DNA from: Paramacrobiotus richtersi
Taxonomy: Eukaryota; Tardigrada; Eutardigrada; Parachela; Macrobiotidae
Assembly (NCBI GenBank): GCA_034698045.1
Contig: JAQGAU010000128.1
Span: 1-38,991 of the forward strand
Length of the DNA: 38,991 nucleotides
Reading direction: 5' to 3'
Shown: positions 1 to 11,017 of the stretch, one piece after another
Numbering within the stretch: position 1 is the first letter of the stretch
Layout of the letters: every line of letters begins with the position of its first letter
Program-made: the position numbers and the translations under genes
Notes under the pieces: model-generated
What the model saw: the letters and a program-made list of their open reading frames with translations, nothing else
What the model was told of the DNA's origin: nothing
The model's database searches: none

Positions 1-117
1 GGCCAAAAGCCGATTTTCAGCGAATTTTCTAAGTCGAGTTCGGGCTCCGCCGACCCGGCGAACACACCAAGTGTTAAGGAAGTCCACACCATACAAAATC
101 ATTTCAGCATTTGCTAA
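1..117 (+). CDS. possible 3' terminal coding exon, unknown gene
   Basis: The first 117 bases are open in frame 1 and end in TAA at 115-117. The encoded peptide is rich in Ser and Pro (it includes SKSSSGSADPANTPSVKEV), and its base composition is more GC-rich than the following 1.4 kb. That would fit the low-complexity tail of a protein whose body lies left of the window. There is no family motif and no paralogue in the window to test the frame. It could equally be chance open sequence or a 3' UTR. Confidence 0.3.
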   Translation, partial: GQKPIFSEFSKSSSGSADPANTPSVKEVHTIQNHFSIC

Positions 118-1538
118 GCTGGCCTTAAAAAAATCAAATATGGCAAATATACTCAAATATGGCACAGACTGTACTCCTCGTCTATAATAGTGGGGTTTGA
201 CGTTTCCAAAAATTTTATAATGCGCTTATGGCTCGTTAGCACAAGGTACGTAAAGTACTATACGATACATTATAGCCTTGTCAGATGTATACCGTACAAA
301 TCCACCGCGTACTGCCTACATGTCGAGGCTTCCAGCTCGTCATGTTAACATCAAAGCGATGTGCCAGCCCCGATCGCAATAATATCATATTAATATGCCA
401 CCAAATTTGCTTACCAAGTTGCCCACATAGATCTGATTATACGGGAAGTTCCGAACCGATAATGAACCAGGACCAGGTTTCTTCGGATAAGTGCAGCTTC
501 AGCTGCTGGTATTACTGGTAGCCGCAGCAGTGCCTGCTGACTACCTGCAGTTAAGATCTTTTGGAAAGCGATGTAGTGCAGTTACCTGTCCAATCGTTAA
601 TTACAGTATTTTGCTTTTGAAACGGACTCTTTAACGGAGAAGATTTTGACGCATGCATCTGCAAAACACTGTTCGCATTACGCTACACAAGTAGCGTAAC
701 TATACGCATGTTGCAAGCAGTTTACTTGGTTTGCTGAACTATTGCATACTTGTATACCCCGGTTCTCGGTTGTACATGCTGGCGCAAAGTGCACATACAC
801 CGCTCACTTGTCGAAACCGCTGAAAACTGCTCCTTATAAGTTAAGTTCGCCTGCCTGCTGTAGTATGTGTATTGTTATTGTATAAGTTGTTTTTCTGCTT
901 GTACGTACCGGTACCAGAAATCTGACGCGCGTCTGGCTTTACATTTCACATTATCAATTCGTGAAACTGTATACCACGACTGTATGTCGGCAAGTCGCGA
1001 TCGCACTACTGGTAGCTATATCGTGCACATAATATGTCAACCAAGCAAGTGATGTTAACCAATTGTAATTGATATTGTTATACATCCATCCCATTGCGCT
1101 GAAAATAACAGATAAATTAAAAAATGTTAACAAATCGTCTCATTTTTTCAGTTTTCTGCTGCCTGGGCCTCTACCAGTGATTTTTGATGATTTGCATGCA
1201 ACCGATTCAGATATTTTCTGCAAACTTCCGACAGTTTTTGCCACCACAGACATACTTCCGCACTAATGGCCAACGTTTTGTACTGCCAAAAACACAATCT
1301 TCGCTAAAAGACAGACCAAGAACGCAATACAGCCAGCTGACCAGATTTGGAAGAATTTATACAACCACCAAAACAAACGTCACCAGACTGGCGGCCGAGA
1401 CGGTTCCCCTTCCGCCGACAATTCATTTGGCTCGGATAAAATGCTTAATTTACGTGCCAGAACGTTTCCGGTTCATGCGTCACAGCTAGTACTGTTGCCC
1501 CAAGACGCAGGTCCCCAGAAACTGTAGAAGCAGCTCTC
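118..1538. other. intergenic, no gene recognised
   Basis: This stretch has only short unconnected open frames with no splice-supported coding signal and no paralogue elsewhere in the window. It includes a small hairpin at 678-699 (nine-base arms TTACGCTAC and GTAGCGTAA around ACAA). The right part is the 3' flank of the minus-strand gene that ends at 1539. Confidence 0.5.
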
Positions 1539-4162
1539 TTATAATTTAGACAGGGAATTCACGTCTTCCACCAGTGGTGCAAAATTCGCCAAGTTCCTGA
1601 CAGATTGCAGTGACCGATACGTCGCATTTGTACTGTATCCAGCGCCGGACGACACAGATCCGTAATCATGCAGTCCGTGTGCCAGTTCCCCGATGGGCGG
1701 TTTACCCGGACCGAATCCCACTCGACAACACTGAATCCAGTCCACATGGATATCGGTGGTGTAGGGATTGTGGTTCTTACCGATTCCCGTCATCACGTAT
1801 CCCGTGTCGCAGAACACTATGAAGAGGGTGTGGTCGTAGTATTCGTAATACTGATCATGCGTCATCTTGTAATAACAGGACAAGTAGTCAATGTAGTAGC
1901 TGGCTGGAGCGGGACAGCACTTGAACAACTGCACATAATCGGTGGTAATGCGCCATACTTGCATTAGGAAATCATTGTCCCAGTACCCTGCATCAAAGTA
2001 CAATTCATCAGTATTATTTGATTATCCGTGCAGGGTTATTTTAGATACGGTACCAGCCACAAATGAATTCGGGGATGTTCGTTCGTCTCTGGGGTCGTAG
2101 CAAAAGTCATGCGTGGTGAAATTCCTGGCGTAACATCTACAAAGTTGCAAAGTTTCGCACGTACTACGTCCAATTGTACAATAATCTATATCCCAGCGTC
2201 AAAACCTTCTTATACCCTGAATAATATGGATACTCCGATGACGGGGGCTTGTAAGGGAACATGTACTTGCACCAAAATCCCTGGATTCTCTGCAGGTATG
2301 TTAGCGTTCGTCTATGTATTTTCTGCGATGTTGGATATGTCACGGTTTACCTGGAAATCATCCGCAGAATCCCTGTAACAAGCACAACAGGTGTCATACT
2401 GTGCAGTCGGCCATTATCATGAAAAGGTCATGATTGTTATCAAAGTTTTTGGTTACCGTATTCCGACCATCGCCTCACCTAAACGACAGAAGCACAGATT
2501 AGAACTGGACGCGCATACCGTAGTCGCCATACAGACTGTCGTTGTTCAAGCGCCATATCGCTTTGCCGTGTCAATTTTGAAGTACAGCCTTTTTTACAGG
2601 GTCATTCTGTGCTCTCAGGTTACAGCGAGTTGGACATATGACCTCATACTGTGAAGTAACGAGAAACTCAGTCTCTTTGTATTACGTAGGCTAGCAATAC
2701 GTATAATCAACCGCTTGGTCGAGATTTTTCATTAAGAAAACAACTGCGTGAAGTCCTTGATAATAAGTATCATGGGATACTTTTCCATCTTAATGGACGA
2801 AAAATCCCATTTGCCCTCATACCGTCTAAGCATTCGATATTCCACTTGTGGATAGCAGAGGTAGTGCCGCCGTGCATGTGGTACGTTTCGATGATGTCGT
2901 CCCCCTACAAGAAAACCGGTAATAAACAATCATAAGCCATCAACCAGTTCCTCGATCAGGACCACACATACAGCTGACCGGATCATGTAAAGTTTCAAGA
3001 ATCAGTCTGATTATTTGGGTCTGGGACCTCAAGCGCGCCGATTCAGTTATATGAATCTTTCATGTCAGATCATCAACATAATCATAGTACCTCGCATAAA
3101 GCAATAACCCAAGTCACTTCGAACAAAACATGACTTGGAGCGGTCTGAAAGCGTACATTAGCAACAATATAACTTTTCAGTGTGTTCCAGCTCATTTAAA
3201 TTTAAATAAGCGAAACCACACTGAAAATATACTTAGTAGTGTTGCTAGTTTTTAAAAGTTTTTGACGGGTGCACCGAGACTGCAACGTTTCTACATCAGA
3301 CTACTGTAAACATAATCGACACCGCACATTTTGAAAAGATCGTGACTTATAACCAGCTGTTATGATATTATGGAAGACGGAAATGTACGCGATTTGTTTA
3401 CTGCCAAGTGCCTCCATTGGTCAGGTTTCAACGTCCATTTCATGGTACAATACATATCTAGATTGGGGTCATTATTTTTAACCTGGCACTCGAATCGGTG
3501 GCCGACAACTGATAAATTTCAATTGTTACAGCATTGCCAAATTTGTTATCTATGAAGTTCGTGAAGCACGGACTTTCTGGTACAGCACCCAACGCATCGC
3601 GACGTTTTCAAGAGGAAAGAGTACTTCTACTCTACTCTCTCGAGCAGTCTTCATTTTCAAGTGCAAATGCGTACTCGACCTTGAACGCCGAAATACCACT
3701 GTGACAAAAGTGTAACTGAACAGAATGCCTAAAGGCATAAGAATCGGTCAACGAACCTCACTAGGAAGGTTCGCTAAGTGAATTTTTGGTTAAATTTTCA
3801 TTAATCAGAACCATGTTTAGATTTTTTACTGTAAGTTGTCTTGATTTTGTCGGTTAAACGTAACTACAGATGCAGCTGAGAAATTTATAAAATGAATACG
3901 CAGAAATGTAGTCTGCAGAAATTCACAACCGGACAACTGATCAAATCAGTTCGCATATTCAGCAGAAAATTATTCCGCAGATGAGCATGATATTTCTGAA
4001 TGTGTACAGTTATTTGGGATGACTTACGGTTCCATAAGGGAGATATGATCCATAATATCTGTTTGTACAAGCAGCTTTGTCAAAACAGGAAAGCAGTATA
4101 AGTAAAAACACCAGGTAGGACACTACTGGATTGACGAGAAATTCACATCTAGCCGATGCCAT
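1539..4162 (-). CDS. secreted Cys-rich protein, dermatopontin-like (copy A)
   Basis: Seven exons on the minus strand: 4028-4162, 2823-2904, 2457-2478, 2351-2372, 2216-2289, 2054-2136 and 1539-1987. Every junction has GT-AG ends and the phases close, giving 288 aa. Exon 1 starts MASARCEF and holds a hydrophobic signal core (SYLVFLLILLSC), so the product should be secreted. Mature-chain motifs include CTNRYYGSY, a GDDIIETYHMHGG block followed by IHKWNIECLDG, then FKCC, and FCDTGYVMTGIGKNHN followed by DWIQCC. Repeats of G-x-x-I...H...W...C and a final aromatic-x-CC resemble dermatopontin-type extracellular proteins; that family link is my inference. Cysteines are abundant and include two CC pairs. 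Copy B matches it exon for exon, with mostly conservative changes and the same two 22-nt exons, which argues for a real gene under selection. Function is unknown. Confidence 0.8.
2351..2478 (-). other. two consecutive 22-nt micro-exons (copy A)
   Basis: Micro-exon 1 is 2457-2478 and encodes EAMVGI; micro-exon 2 is 2351-2372 and encodes DSADDFQ. The split codon CG|G between them gives Arg. Micro-exon 1 lies between phase-1 and phase-2 introns, micro-exon 2 between phase-2 and phase-0 introns. Without both, the upstream exon (ending ECLDG) cannot join the RIQGFW exon in frame. Copy B has both at identical lengths and phases. Confidence 0.82.
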
Positions 4163-5000
4163 AGATTAGGAATTAAGTCCAGCAGTATTCCCGTTAATGC
4201 GATTTGCAACATTCATGAAATCGACTCCTGAGAATAGCAGTGCATCTGTCTTGCTATACACAGTGAAGATCGCTTAGTACCACAACTTTTTAGTGTACGT
4301 CGATGTATGGGAACTTACTGACAATGACATTGACATACGGATTAACGATGCAGAGATTCACTCCCTGCGGCGATTTTATAACAAACCGTTGCCGTTAGAT
4401 CGAAACTGTAGAAGATGCTGTACTCGTACGTAGTCTGCATGTGTACTTGCACAGTAAACCTACCGTTTGATATCCATAAGTGCACCATAAAAAAGTGTTA
4501 AATACATGTATGTAAATATGTATTTCCGATGTCGTGAAACATACGAAAGGGTGATAAACGACCAAATTGTATGCATACAAGCTATCATTAACCTTGTTAC
4601 TGACCATACACGTACAACTGATTGTCTGCAAATTCAGAAACAATAGAATATCGGTTCTAAACATTTCTGCTATAAAAAAATGACTTTCTGCAGCAAATCT
4701 GATATTGCATAACTTAACCGTAAAATTAACTGGTAACCGCTGATACAAGTTCTCAACGCATAAAGAGTGGTTCACCGAAATAAATCGGAGTAAATCCTTT
4801 AAGCTGGTGGACAAACGGTATCTGTATGTAAATTTATCACCACAAAAGGTACTGTTTGGTAGCCATTACGCAAGGTTACGCGCCGGTTATTCATTTTCAA
4901 ATATGTACACGCATAACGGACCAAACAGCATCAGCTGATTTAATGATTGTTGGAACACCGAGTTTCATCCAAACATCGTAGTACAACAGAAGAAAAGCCC
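4163..5000. other. 3' flank of copy B, duplicated in the second block
   Basis: No gene is recognised. The minus-strand frame at 4395-4814 has no splice or family support. The stretch shares blocks with 11029-11970: for example the TTCACCGAAATAAATCGGAG region at about 4770 against TTTACTGAAATAAATCGGAG at about 11821, and GTTACGCGCCGGTTA (4874) against GTTTACGCGCCAGTTA (11943). It is the left part of a segmental duplication. Confidence 0.65.
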
Positions 5001-7517
5001 TCACAACTTCCACGACGATTCCAAATCATTTACTGATGGTTTAAAACTAGCCGAGTTCTTCATAGATTGCAATGACCTATAAGTGGCGTTTGCATTATAT
5101 CCACTGGACGCTGCGGATCCGTAATCATGTAGCCCGTGTGCCAGTTCCCCGATGGGCGGCCGACCGACTCCGAATCCCACTCGACAACACTGAATCCAAT
5201 CCAAATGGATATCGGTCGTGTAGGGATTGTGTTTTTTGCCCAATCCGGTCACCACATATCCGGTATCACAGAACACAATAAAAATGGCGTGGTCGTAGTA
5301 CTCGTAATACTGATCGTGCGTCATCTTATAGTAGCAGGACATGTAGTCGATGTAATAACCGGACGGTGCGGCGCAGCATTTGAACAACTGCACGTAGTCG
5401 GTGGTGATGCGCCACACTTGAATCTGGAAGTCATTGTCCCAGAAACCTACAACAGCCAACACGTGATTTGCCCGTTTCATGCTGTTTTCCAGTTGATGAA
5501 GCGCCACCTGTCATGAATGTGTTGGGTGACGTCAGAGCATCCCTGGGGTCATAGCAGAAATCATGGGAGGTAAAGTTTCGGGCATAACATCTAAATATCA
5601 ATACTATGTAAATTCATTGCATTTCCGGAAATTCCAAGAAAATTGACGCGTTTGGGAAAAGCGCGAAGCTTACGATGCAAAGTATGGATACTCCGATGAC
5701 GGCGGTTTGTAGGGGAACATGTATTTGCACAAAAATCCTTGGATTCTCTGAGCAAGCGAATAACAACTGTTTTTTTTCAGAGTAAAACGGTATCGTAACT
5801 GCTTACCTGGAAGTCATCCGCATTGTCACTGAAAACAGCGCAATTAACAAGTGAGGATGGAAAAAAAGTCAGTATTCAGTAAACAAAGTTGCACTCTTAC
5901 CGCACTCCAACTATGGCCTCACCTACGCACAAGAATCACGATTAACAACCATTAGCAGCTAGGCCTTTGTGGAGAAATGGGTGCCTTATGTTAATATTAC
6001 ATATGTTACGATTCATTCCTGTGCATTACTGATGCTTTGACACGGACACTGCAAAAGCCAAGTAACATACCGTCTAAACATTCAATATTCCATTTATGTA
6101 TGGGAGATGTTGTGCCGCCGTGCATATGCACTGTTTCTATGATATCATCTCCCTGAAACAAAAATGTTATTGAAACAAGAAAATAAGTATGGTACATTCA
6201 TTCTACAGTATACTTAAGAAGGCTATCGATACCAAGGTGTATGTTCAGAATCCGGTCTAAACGCTAAACCGTAAGCGAAGCCACTCGCTAGTAATTAGGG
6301 AACAATGAGATTGTTTACTTTACATATAGAGTAAACAATCTCATTGTTCTCTAATTACTAGCGAGTGGCTTCGCCGTAAGTTTCACTATGTATCGCGAAC
6401 TATTGTGGGTTTACATTAGAGCTACAGTTTTTGATAGTATTCAAAAGGATACGAAACTTTGGCAGACTTATTGGCAAAGTGCAGTATAAAAAAGAAAGTT
6501 TTATTATTGGCTTTATATATGCATTAATTGCCGTACTCATCTATTGTCGGTTTTACGAATGTCATACTATGGTACAGCAATAAACACACGCATTAATTGT
6601 TGGTACTTTAGCGGCTATGGCAGATAATAACGTGCAGTCAGTGCACGCACGGTTTCATTTTTATACAGACGAGTGCACTCGCAGTATTAATATGCATTGA
6701 CTGTACAGTAAATCAAATTTTTACAGCTAGACATGGCATTAATCGGTTCATATAGACGATTCTGAAGCGTAACTTCCACCGGACTGAAACGTTGCCCTAT
6801 GGGTTAATTACCTGCCAGTTATCATTTAAAGTGCAAACTCATCGCAAAACCCGGGAAAAGTTTGCATAGATTTCATCAGTAAACTTGGCAGAAATTTTTG
6901 TTTTTTTTTTACTGTATGCGGATGCGATTCAACTTATCGCACAAACTGCTAATTAGAACAGATTGCAGAATGTTAAACCATAAAACACAGAGTTAAAGTT
7001 GTTAAACATGCAAGCCTTCGTTAACAGGAAAATTAATTTGTTAACTATATATTGATTAGGAAACAACTGTTTTTACATCCGTGAACAATGAATGACAGCC
7101 GTTTACATGCAGAATCAAATTACATAGCAAGATCAATATCTTGATCAACTACAAGTTGCTGACGTAAAGTCGTCGTGATTCGTAATCCATTTTATTTATT
7201 TATATTTTAGCATTATCAAATAATTTTAGTTCAGTCAATATATATCAAAACCACGCTAACGCTGAAAATTTCGTCGAAATTACAAAGAGAATTTAGAAAC
7301 CTGTTTGCAAGAAATATATGACAGTACGCGGTCGCATATGATAAGAAACAAAACACAACCGATACTTAGTCTGCACGTAACTTACGCTTCCGTAAAATAA
7401 ATACGATCCATAATACCTATTTGTACAAAACGCAAAAGGAATAAACAAAATCAAAATAAATCCTAAAATTTCGGATAAGCATGACGGAAGTCTCTCTGCA
7501 GGAAACGGCAACGCCAT
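5001..7517 (-). CDS. secreted Cys-rich protein, dermatopontin-like (copy B)
   Basis: Exons on the minus strand: 7386-7517, 6071-6152, 5901-5922, 5807-5828, 5674-5747, 5508-5590 and 5001-5446, giving 286 aa with all GT-AG junctions and phases consistent. Exon 1 starts MALPFPAERL and contains the signal core EILGFILILFIPFAFC, then CTNRYYGSYLFYGS before a GTAAGT donor. The mature chain repeats copy A: GDDIIETVHMHGG, IHKWNIECLDG, RIQGFLCKYMFPYKPP, CYARNFTSHDFCYDP, FKCC, FCDTGYVVTGLGKKHN, DWIQCC. The first intron (6153-7385) hosts a palindromic MITE-like element at 6275-6374. It lies tail-to-head with copy A, consistent with tandem duplication. The dermatopontin-type assignment rests on spaced aromatic, His and Cys motifs and is tentative; secretion and multiple disulfides are well supported. 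Confidence 0.82.
5807..5922 (-). other. two consecutive 22-nt micro-exons (copy B)
   Basis: Micro-exon 1 is 5901-5922 (EAIVGV, then CG of a split Arg codon) and micro-exon 2 is 5807-5828 (DNADDFQ). Flanks are GCGTAG/GTAAGA and TTTCAG/GTAAGC. Lengths and phases equal those of copy A, while the intron sequences around them have diverged. Confidence 0.82.
6275..6374. mobile_element. palindromic MITE-like element in copy B intron 1
   Basis: Two 45-nt arms, 6275-6319 and 6330-6374, are reverse complements with a single mismatch, separated by 10 nt. The arm includes CACTCGCTAGTAATTAG and AACAATGAGATTGTTTACT. Related single-arm sequences occur at 19731-19767 and 22990-23015, so this belongs to a dispersed small non-coding element family (foldback or MITE type). 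No target-site duplication was established. Confidence 0.65.
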
Positions 7518-8179
7518 TGGTCAATAAACCCGAATAATCCACAAAAATACATAATCCTACGTCATAATCCACATAACCGATTGTACAGTTTGTTCATGTC
7601 ACAGTGTGCTATCGAGTCTGCGATAAAAGAAATAACTAACAACTTATCAATAATATGGTCAACATGCTCTTCGGCTGATATGCAGCCAGCAAGCCGTTCC
7701 GAACGGTTGTAAAACGGCGATACTGCGGAGAAGATCGCAATACGGAAGCAATTGACGATAGCGTTGATCCCTTAGGCGTCTCTTGATTCAAAATTTGGCT
7801 TACTTATTACTCAGCGGAAAATCTTCATTGTGAGTTCTTCTTCATCCTAACTAGAATTTGTACCGAAAAGTACTGATTTATGGTTTAGTTGCTGATAGTC
7901 TAAACTGCCACTCTCTCACAGTTGCGTAAAGATGCTGAAGAAAGAATTCAATAGTTAAAGAGTAAATTACGACCGCTGGGCCGCTTACCACAGCGATTCG
8001 AAAGAACAATCGCTAGGCTTTTTATTGCCGAAAGTACACGAATGCAAGACGTGATTTGTTCTACGATGGGGATTAACATGACATTTAATTGTACGTATTG
8101 AACTAAAATCCAACATTTAGGTTTACACTTTACATCACACACATTCGGTTAACTAAAGGATAGTTTATAACTAACATCT

Positions 8180-8237
8180 GCTAGAACTAGAATTCTAGTT
8201 CTAGCTTTACCGAAACCTTCGAAGGTTTCGGTAAAGC
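8180..8237. repeat. two abutting perfect palindromes
   Basis: 8180-8205 is a 26-bp perfect palindrome centred on GAATTC (GCTAGAACTAGAA and its complement). 8204-8237 is a 34-bp perfect palindrome centred on TTCGAA (GCTTTACCGAAACCTTC and its complement). They share the GC at 8204-8205. They could be two foldback element tips or a cruciform-prone site. Confidence 0.75.
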
Positions 8238-8501
8238 ATTAAGTCTATGCTCAGTAATTTTATGCTCAGTATCGATACTTCAACTTGGGCAGCAGTGTCT
8301 TCTACTTATATCAATACTGCTGAAATCTTTATATAGAAGAAATTAGCATATATTTCAATTCTGGCATTTTTTCTCTCATGTATTTATTGACAATAATTAA
8401 TTATCGTGGAAATCTCGTGGAACACTGTCACTCGCAGTATATACGGGGCTGGGAATAAAAACTCATATTTTCAAATATCCAAAAAAACCTGTAATGTGCG
8501 C

Positions 8502-8526
8502 CATGTATGTACACATGTACATACAT
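8502..8526. repeat. inverted repeat
   Basis: The arms CATGTATGTAC and GTACATACATG flank a short spacer. Weaker complementarity continues outward (GTGCGC on the left against the GTACGCAC stretch on the right). It may be a decayed small foldback element. Confidence 0.5.
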
Positions 8527-8559
8527 GTATACAGTACGCACCATATTCTGTGCTGTGAA

Positions 8560-8990
8560 AAATTCGTAAACAACGTTAGCTCCCTGCAACGCTAACAGAT
8601 TAAGTCGCTTGCAAACGGATTACTTCTGATTCCTGGAATACATCCAGGCGTAAAAGTCAGAACAACGAAGTTATTCCACCAGAACACAGGTTGTACAAAC
8701 CAGATGCAACACGTGATCAACCTGCGTAGTCAGCCCAATCGTACTGCGTCACGCCACATTTTGACGCCGATCACCAAACTGCGCTGCAAAATTTCCGTTC
8801 AGCTGCGGCAGGGGAAAACATTTCAGAAGTTTGGCTCGTAAACATAAATCGAACGCATGAAAGAGATTTTCACTCGGTCCAGGCTTGACTTTCCAACCTT
8901 TTGTACTTTTTGAACGCGAAAAAACCGTTATTTCGCCAGCACGACTTCGTCGATTGCTGTTACTTACTTTGTTTGCATGTCACAGCAGGC
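8560..8990 (+). pseudogene. duplicated 5' region of the Ig-superfamily gene (relic)
   Basis: This stretch aligns with 13980-14460, the region just upstream of the signal-peptide exon of the intact Ig gene. Shared landmarks are AGAAGTTTGGCTCGTAAAC followed by ATAAATCGAACGCATGAAAG (8828 on; 14237 on), then CACTCGGTCCAGGC and TTTCCAACCTTTTGT. The match fades after the TAACACAGATTTCTGTAG stretch near 9005, before the signal exon would appear, and the sequence then runs into an inverted Ig-exon fragment. It is interpreted as the 5' flank of a broken paralogue. Confidence 0.7.
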
Positions 8991-9074
8991 TTTCTTTTCA
9001 TGCATAACACAGATTTCTGTAGCGTAGATTTTTGTTGATTTCTGCTGATATACAATCATTCTGCAGGATTGTGG

Positions 9075-9213
9075 TACGCTGCTGAGCGTACACGCTAATC
9101 TTCCCATCGTCAGCAGCAAATGCGACCCAACCCTCTCCGGACGCAGAGAATCAGACAGTGTGGAAATCCTTATGGGAAAACGGGACACGGGTGATTTGGA
9201 TCGGCTCCACATT
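9075..9213 (-). pseudogene. inverted fragment of Ig domain exon
   Basis: Read on the minus strand, this matches the first Ig exon of the intact gene: it encodes GEGWVAFAADDGKISVYAQQ against EGWAAFAVEDGKIDVYAQQ. The upstream part contains stops and there is no continuing exon. It faces a second copy at 9467-9608 in the opposite orientation, making an inverted repeat with about 140-nt arms and a spacer of about 253 nt. Confidence 0.75.
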
Positions 9214-9466
9214 TTGTACGTTCTGTTATGCTTTGATTACGTGCGAAATATTTAAAATTAATCTGTTTCTTTGGTGTATGAAGGCTTCATTTCACGCTCG
9301 GTGTCGATATAACGTAATATTTCATCTGCAAAGGAATTATTATAGTTAATGCGTACAGTACTCTCCATTTGAATCAAGTAGTAAAATTTAATGTAAAACA
9401 ACAGTTACTGATTAAAGTGCACGCTGTTTTCTAGGGCCTAGCTTAAATACCGAAAACGAATGCTAA

Positions 9467-9770
9467 ATGTGGAGCCGATCCAAATCACCCGTGTCCCGTT
9501 TTCCCATGAGGATTTCCACGCTATCCGCACCCTAATCGTTGTCGTCCGCAGAGGGTTAGGTCGCGTTTGCTGTTGACGATCGGAAGATTAGCGTGTAAGC
9601 TCAGCAGAAAGCTACGGTGCGGCGGACCACAGTTGCTTTTGGGACATCGACGTGCGCGACAAGCGCCGGAAGTCTTTTGGTCAGTATCACCCGAACCTTT
9701 CAGACAACGCATCCTTAGTTCTTTTGATGGAGGTAACACTGTAATTCGAATTCGTTCGAATTTCTCCAAA
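9467..9770 (+). pseudogene. degenerate Ig domain exon
   Basis: This is a plus-strand relic of the exon intact at 16922-17287. The Ig core survives as CFWDIDVRDKRRKSFGQYHP (intact: CTWDIDVRNRLQKSFENYHP) and the later TTTTGATGGAGG stretch is recognisable. There are in-frame stops in the first third (the AFAVEDGK region reads through TGA and TAA) and a deletion removes the segment around the first core Cys. It is not translatable as an Ig domain. Confidence 0.78.
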
Positions 9771-9943
9771 CCAATCTTTACGGAAGACGCGGAAGTTACA
9801 GCCGCCGTATCTGCGAAATGTAAAAATGTCAGTATTATCACGGTAGAGTATCGTCACGCCATGGTATTATAGTATGCCGTAGTATTATGGCTAATGGCGC
9901 AGTACTCACAGTCTCACAGTCCACAGAATCTGTGAATCTCACA

Positions 9944-9998
9944 GCACTTGTGAGGGAGCGTAACATCATCTGATGATGTTACGCTCCCTAACAAGTGC
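9944..9998. repeat. near-perfect 27-nt hairpin palindrome
   Basis: The arms 9944-9970 and 9972-9998 (GCACTTG...GGGAGCGTAACATCATC and complement) differ at one base and are separated by one base. It lies just beyond the Ig relic, in DNA rich in CACAG direct repeats (9905-9945). It could be a second foldback element family. Confidence 0.65.
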
Positions 9999-11017
9999 AC
10001 ACGTTCGCCCAAGATTTAGTTGTACTTGTTTAGTTATTTATTTGTTTAGTTGTTTAGTCCCTATTGTTAGCTTTTTCAGCAACATTGTATCATATATGTT
10101 AATTATGCTCTTTTACAGGTTGCCCCCGGTCTTCAACCGCATCTTCTTTGAATACATCGGATACCAAAGTAGCCAACAACACTGAATGCGGCAACCCTGC
10201 AGGCCGGTAACGCGTCCCACAAGACCAAAGGAGATGCGGCACCGAACCCCGGTTCCAAGCCAGAAGTCCAGCAAATCCTTGGGGACGTGTTTCTTCTTGG
10301 AAACTACGGCTAGCCGACATTTGGTTGCTTTGCAGTCACCTGCGCATGCTCACTGTTTGTAGCTTGGCCTTCATTTCCGCTTATGTACACACGTTGCAAA
10401 CTTAGTTTTAGGTAGTATTTGCTGTAGTTAGGCGTTTTTTTCTTCGCTTGTGCTGTTCGTAATAAACATAATTTGCCTAAAATGTTCAGGCATAATATTG
10501 TCTTCTGTTGGTGCTCGGGTGCGCCTAACATCAGTGTGTAAGGTACTGATCATACAGCAACTGTCGTTGTTGGCTATGGAGACCCACATAAAAATAACAG
10601 GAAGAAAAGTATTCCGGGAATTCTGAAAAACTGATAACGAGCTCCGGAGAATTGCCTGCAAAATGAACAATGCAGATTAATAGGTAGTTTTCAAAAGCAA
10701 ACACGTAATTATTCTAATTTCTCTTTAAAGGTCGTGTGTGTGTAGCCAAAGGGTGTGGATCGACCTAGTAATAAAATCGACGTCCGTCGCTATTAAATAG
10801 CAATGCAATGTTAATTAATACACTGTTAATTTCAGTTTTACTGCTCTAGTTATTACGCATGATTCCCCATAAAGCAACGCGATCGTAAATGCGGACAGTT
10901 CACTCGCGTACAGCCGCTTGCAGCGCAGGGCTCTTACTTACATCTCCAACTCAGATTTTTTTATTTCGACGGATAACACCTGTTTTCTGTAATATCAAGA
11001 ACATGTTGTACGTCGTG
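9999..11017. other. intergenic, no gene recognised
   Basis: Several short open frames exist on both strands around 10100-10670, but none has a paralogue, conserved motif or convincing splice context. I see nothing definite here. Confidence 0.45.

Larger units (their letters stand above)
7518..8559. other. intergenic with strong palindromes
   Basis: No gene is recognised. It holds two perfect palindromes that overlap by two bases (8180-8205 and 8204-8237, listed separately) and another at 8502-8526. The rest is AT-rich and unique within the window as far as I can see. Confidence 0.5.

Noticed and set aside
4395..4814. 139-aa minus-strand open frame
   Set aside because: It lies in the 3' flank of dermatopontin-like copy B. 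The matching part in the second block (11733-12011) shares only a short DLLRFISVN stretch and is otherwise out of frame, so it looks like chance.
5136..5516. 126-aa plus-strand frame opposite dermatopontin-like copy B
   Set aside because: It is the antisense shadow of the last coding exon; the minus-strand frame has conserved residues and valid splice sites.
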